Assembly (NCBI GenBank): GCA_017601265.1
Contig: JAFNJA010000056.1
Span: forward strand, 1 to 6,504
Direction of reading: 5' to 3'
Length of the DNA stretch: 6,504 bases
Source of the DNA: Candidatus Brockarchaeota archaeon
GTDB taxonomy: Archaea; Thermoproteota; EX4484-205; DTQO01
Shown here: piece after piece, positions 4,938 to 6,504 of the stretch
Layout of the letters: each line of letters starts with the position of its first letter
Numbering within the stretch: the stretch's first letter is position 1
Translations under genes and position numbers: made by a program
Notes under the pieces: model-generated
What the model saw: the letters and a program-made list of their open reading frames with translations, nothing else
Told to the model about the DNA's origin: nothing
Databases searched by the model: none

Positions 4938-6449
4938 TCATTCAACGGCGGCTTTCAGGACGTCAACATCCGTGTTCGGCGTCACTACGATTCCGAGCTT
5001 TCCGTCGAAAGGATTCGCCCGTACGACGATCCACTTCAATCGGACGACCGACCCCTGCCGCAAATTCATTACTTTCTCTATCCCGTCTCTCCAAGCCACG
5101 ACTTGAGCTTCTCCGGTGTCATCAGCCAGCATTAAAACCGCCCTTTGAACCTGCTCGCCGGTTGACGTCGTCACTTCCGTTACGTTTACTGGCTGGGAGA
5201 CGAGCCCTTCTACGATGACGTTCCTCATGCCGGCCTTCAATTCTCCTATTCTGTGCATCGATAACTTCGGTTCGCGTATCGTTTTCATCCCACTTTGGGC
5301 AGCCTCTATGTTGCCCATGTTTCCGATCGTGAGCGACGTTCCTTTCTCTCCGCGCCTTACCTTCGCGTTCCTCAAAACGACGCGCGCCCCCTCCTTGAGG
5401 ACTGGATAATCCCTGTCGCCCCAGACGGTTAGCGTCACGAATCCCGTGTCGTCGCAGAGTATCGCTTCCCGGGCCCTCCTTTCCCCCAGCCCCGTAACGT
5501 TTACCGTCTTAGGAGGGAAAATCTTGTAAACCATTGCGTAAACCGTCACCACCCCCTCCTTTCGGTCGAGCTCGGCGATCGGCGTGAAACTTTCGTCCGT
5601 TCTAGCTTCTCCCCCCAACTCGAGATGGCTCCCCCTGTCGGCCACGAACTCCGTGCCCCATCCCCTCCCCTCCCTCGTCTTTGCGAGCGCCACGTAAAGC
5701 GTCTTTCCAGCGTCCTTTTCCGACAATTTATCGGCGAGCTCGTTCCAAATGGATCCCGCGACGTTGGCATATTCGTCGGCGATGACGACTCTCCTGACCT
5801 TTCCAACGCTACCGTCGGACCGCTTAAATTCCGTTACCGGAAAAACTCCAACCAAAGATCCCACGATGTTGACAACTTGCAAATCCTTCTTTAATTGGCT
5901 TGGCTTGGTGAAGAACTCCTCACGCGTTGGAAGGCCGCCTTCATCCAGCTTCGTAACGATCCCTGATTGGCCAATGTGCAATTCTGGCCTTCCAAACCTC
6001 CCTTCCTTGCAATAGGCTTTCCTAACGCGCACGATGTCATTCGGTTTTAGAACTAATGACTCGACAAGATCCGCTTTCTCCCTCCACATTATGAGGGGTA
6101 CCCAACCGGTATCGTCGCCTATGAGCAGCTTGATGAACCTGCCGCCCACCTTGGTTTCGCTAAAAAATTCTTTTGGAGGGAATATCGAGATGATCCGAGC
6201 TTTTACGTTCACGCTACCCATTCCGGGGGAAAGCTCCGAAATCTTGAGATCCGAATCGGAGGCTTCACCCTCGAATTTTACACCGAGTTCGTGAGCGACC
6301 ATAAGAACGGCCCAAACTCCCTTGTATTTTTCGCTCACGGTCGCTTCTTTCCTCTTCTCCTCGATCAGTCGAAGTACTTCTTCCCTGCCTAAATCGGCTC
6401 TCTGGCGAAGTATGAGCTCCAAGTACCTCTCAATAGGGGATTCGGCCAT
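4938..6449 (-). CDS. Replication protein A-like single-stranded DNA-binding protein with four OB folds
   Basis: This 503-residue protein is an archaeal RPA (RPA1/RPA41-like), which protects ssDNA in replication, repair and recombination. It starts with a helical module (about 1-60; GREEVLRLIEEKRKE, then AVLMVAHELGVKF) typical of archaeal RPA N-termini. Four OB-fold repeats follow at about 68-168, 183-283, 288-392 and 398-495. Each carries the RPA strand signature at the same place: GDDTGWVPLIMW (111-122), ADEYANVAGSIW (224-235, degenerate), CDDTGFVTLTVW (332-343) and ADDTGEAQVVAW (442-453). OB1 and OB3 also share IFPPK. I see no CxxC zinc ribbon, unlike thermococcal and some methanogen RPAs; the nearest known layout is the four-OB, zinc-free RPA1 of Methanosarcina. 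No RPA32/RPA14 partner gene is adjacent in the window. No alternative start is seen upstream. It is convergent with the adenosine-specific kinase. Confidence 0.9.
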   Translation of the reverse strand: MAESPIERYLELILRQRADLGREEVLRLIEEKRKEATVSEKYKGVWAVLMVAHELGVKFEGEASDSDLKISELSPGMGSVNVKARIISIFPPKEFFSETKVGGRFIKLLIGDDTGWVPLIMWREKADLVESLVLKPNDIVRVRKAYCKEGRFGRPELHIGQSGIVTKLDEGGLPTREEFFTKPSQLKKDLQVVNIVGSLVGVFPVTEFKRSDGSVGKVRRVVIADEYANVAGSIWNELADKLSEKDAGKTLYVALAKTREGRGWGTEFVADRGSHLELGGEARTDESFTPIAELDRKEGVVTVYAMVYKIFPPKTVNVTGLGERRAREAILCDDTGFVTLTVWGDRDYPVLKEGARVVLRNAKVRRGEKGTSLTIGNMGNIEAAQSGMKTIREPKLSMHRIGELKAGMRNVIVEGLVSQPVNVTEVTTSTGEQVQRAVLMLADDTGEAQVVAWRDGIEKVMNLRQGSVVRLKWIVVRANPFDGKLGIVVTPNTDVDVLKAAVE

Positions 6450-6492
6450 TACGAGCCCTTCCGTATTCCATCGACAATGGCCAGCTTAGGCC

Positions 6493-6502
6493 GATAATAA
6501 TG
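6493..6502 (-). promoter_or_regulatory. Weak TATA-like element upstream of RPA
   Basis: On the minus strand the bases read ATTATTATCG. Typical spacing gives a start site near 6471 and a leader of about 20 nt before the RPA ATG. The match to the archaeal consensus is poor, and the window ends here, so a better element further upstream cannot be excluded. Confidence 0.2.
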
Positions 6503-6504
6503 TT

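Noticed and set aside
4794..5135. Plus-strand frame of 113 codons crossing the kinase/RPA junction
   Set aside because: It overlaps two well-supported genes in other frames and its translation is low-complexity with no family resemblance.
6450..6504. Possible plus-strand gene start (ATG at 6500) at the right edge
   Set aside because: Only a few bases remain after the ATG and no ribosome binding site precedes it, so nothing can be supported.
1..6504. CRISPR arrays, insertion sequences, tRNA genes or integration sites
   Set aside because: I looked for regularly spaced repeats, transposase-like frames, terminal inverted repeats and tRNA-like cloverleaf segments and saw none; nearly all bases are in conserved housekeeping-type genes.

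Overview
The window is a compact stretch of an archaeal chromosome. The evidence is the gene set: both subunits of the archaea-specific family D DNA polymerase, a Sec61-beta protein with the archaeal MPAASAGL / FKIRPE signature, the chromatin protein Alba, a DUF2070 membrane protein, an archaeal adenosine-specific kinase and a multi-OB-fold RPA. Possession of PolD argues against Crenarchaeota. A Thaumarchaeota/Aigarchaeota/Bathyarchaeota-like or euryarchaeal source is possible, and the sequence alone does not let me choose. Base composition looks close to 50% GC throughout. I see no mobile element, CRISPR array, tRNA, rRNA or obvious horizontally acquired segment.

Layout from left to right: the 3' end of the PolD large subunit DP2 (+, 2-334, cut by the window edge); the PolD small subunit DP1 (-, 339-1859), tail to tail with DP2; a 117-bp divergent promoter region; sec61-beta (+, 1977-2153, only 58 codons); a 72-bp spacer with a TATA box and strong dyads; a DUF2070 polytopic membrane protein (+, about 2226-4040); alba (-, 4042-4317), tail to tail with it; a 121-bp divergent promoter region; adenosine-specific kinase (+, 4439-4921); and a four-OB-fold RPA/ssDNA-binding protein (-, 4938-6449), tail to tail with the kinase. 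The last 55 bases hold only the upstream region of the RPA gene. No gene-free stretch exceeds 300 bases.

Two themes run through the window. One is DNA replication and chromatin (DP2, DP1, RPA, Alba). The other is the membrane and secretion (Sec61-beta next to DUF2070). The architecture is striking: three convergent gene pairs are separated by only 4, 1 and 16 bp, so their transcripts almost certainly overlap at the 3' ends. The two divergent spacers carry AT-rich TATA-like elements, and there are short palindromes placed where archaeal repressors usually bind. I did not find a clear novel defence or mobile system. The most promising leads are the dyad array upstream of DUF2070, the histidine-rich presumptive metal site of DUF2070, the convergent PolD arrangement, and the RPA with no zinc finger and one degenerate OB repeat.
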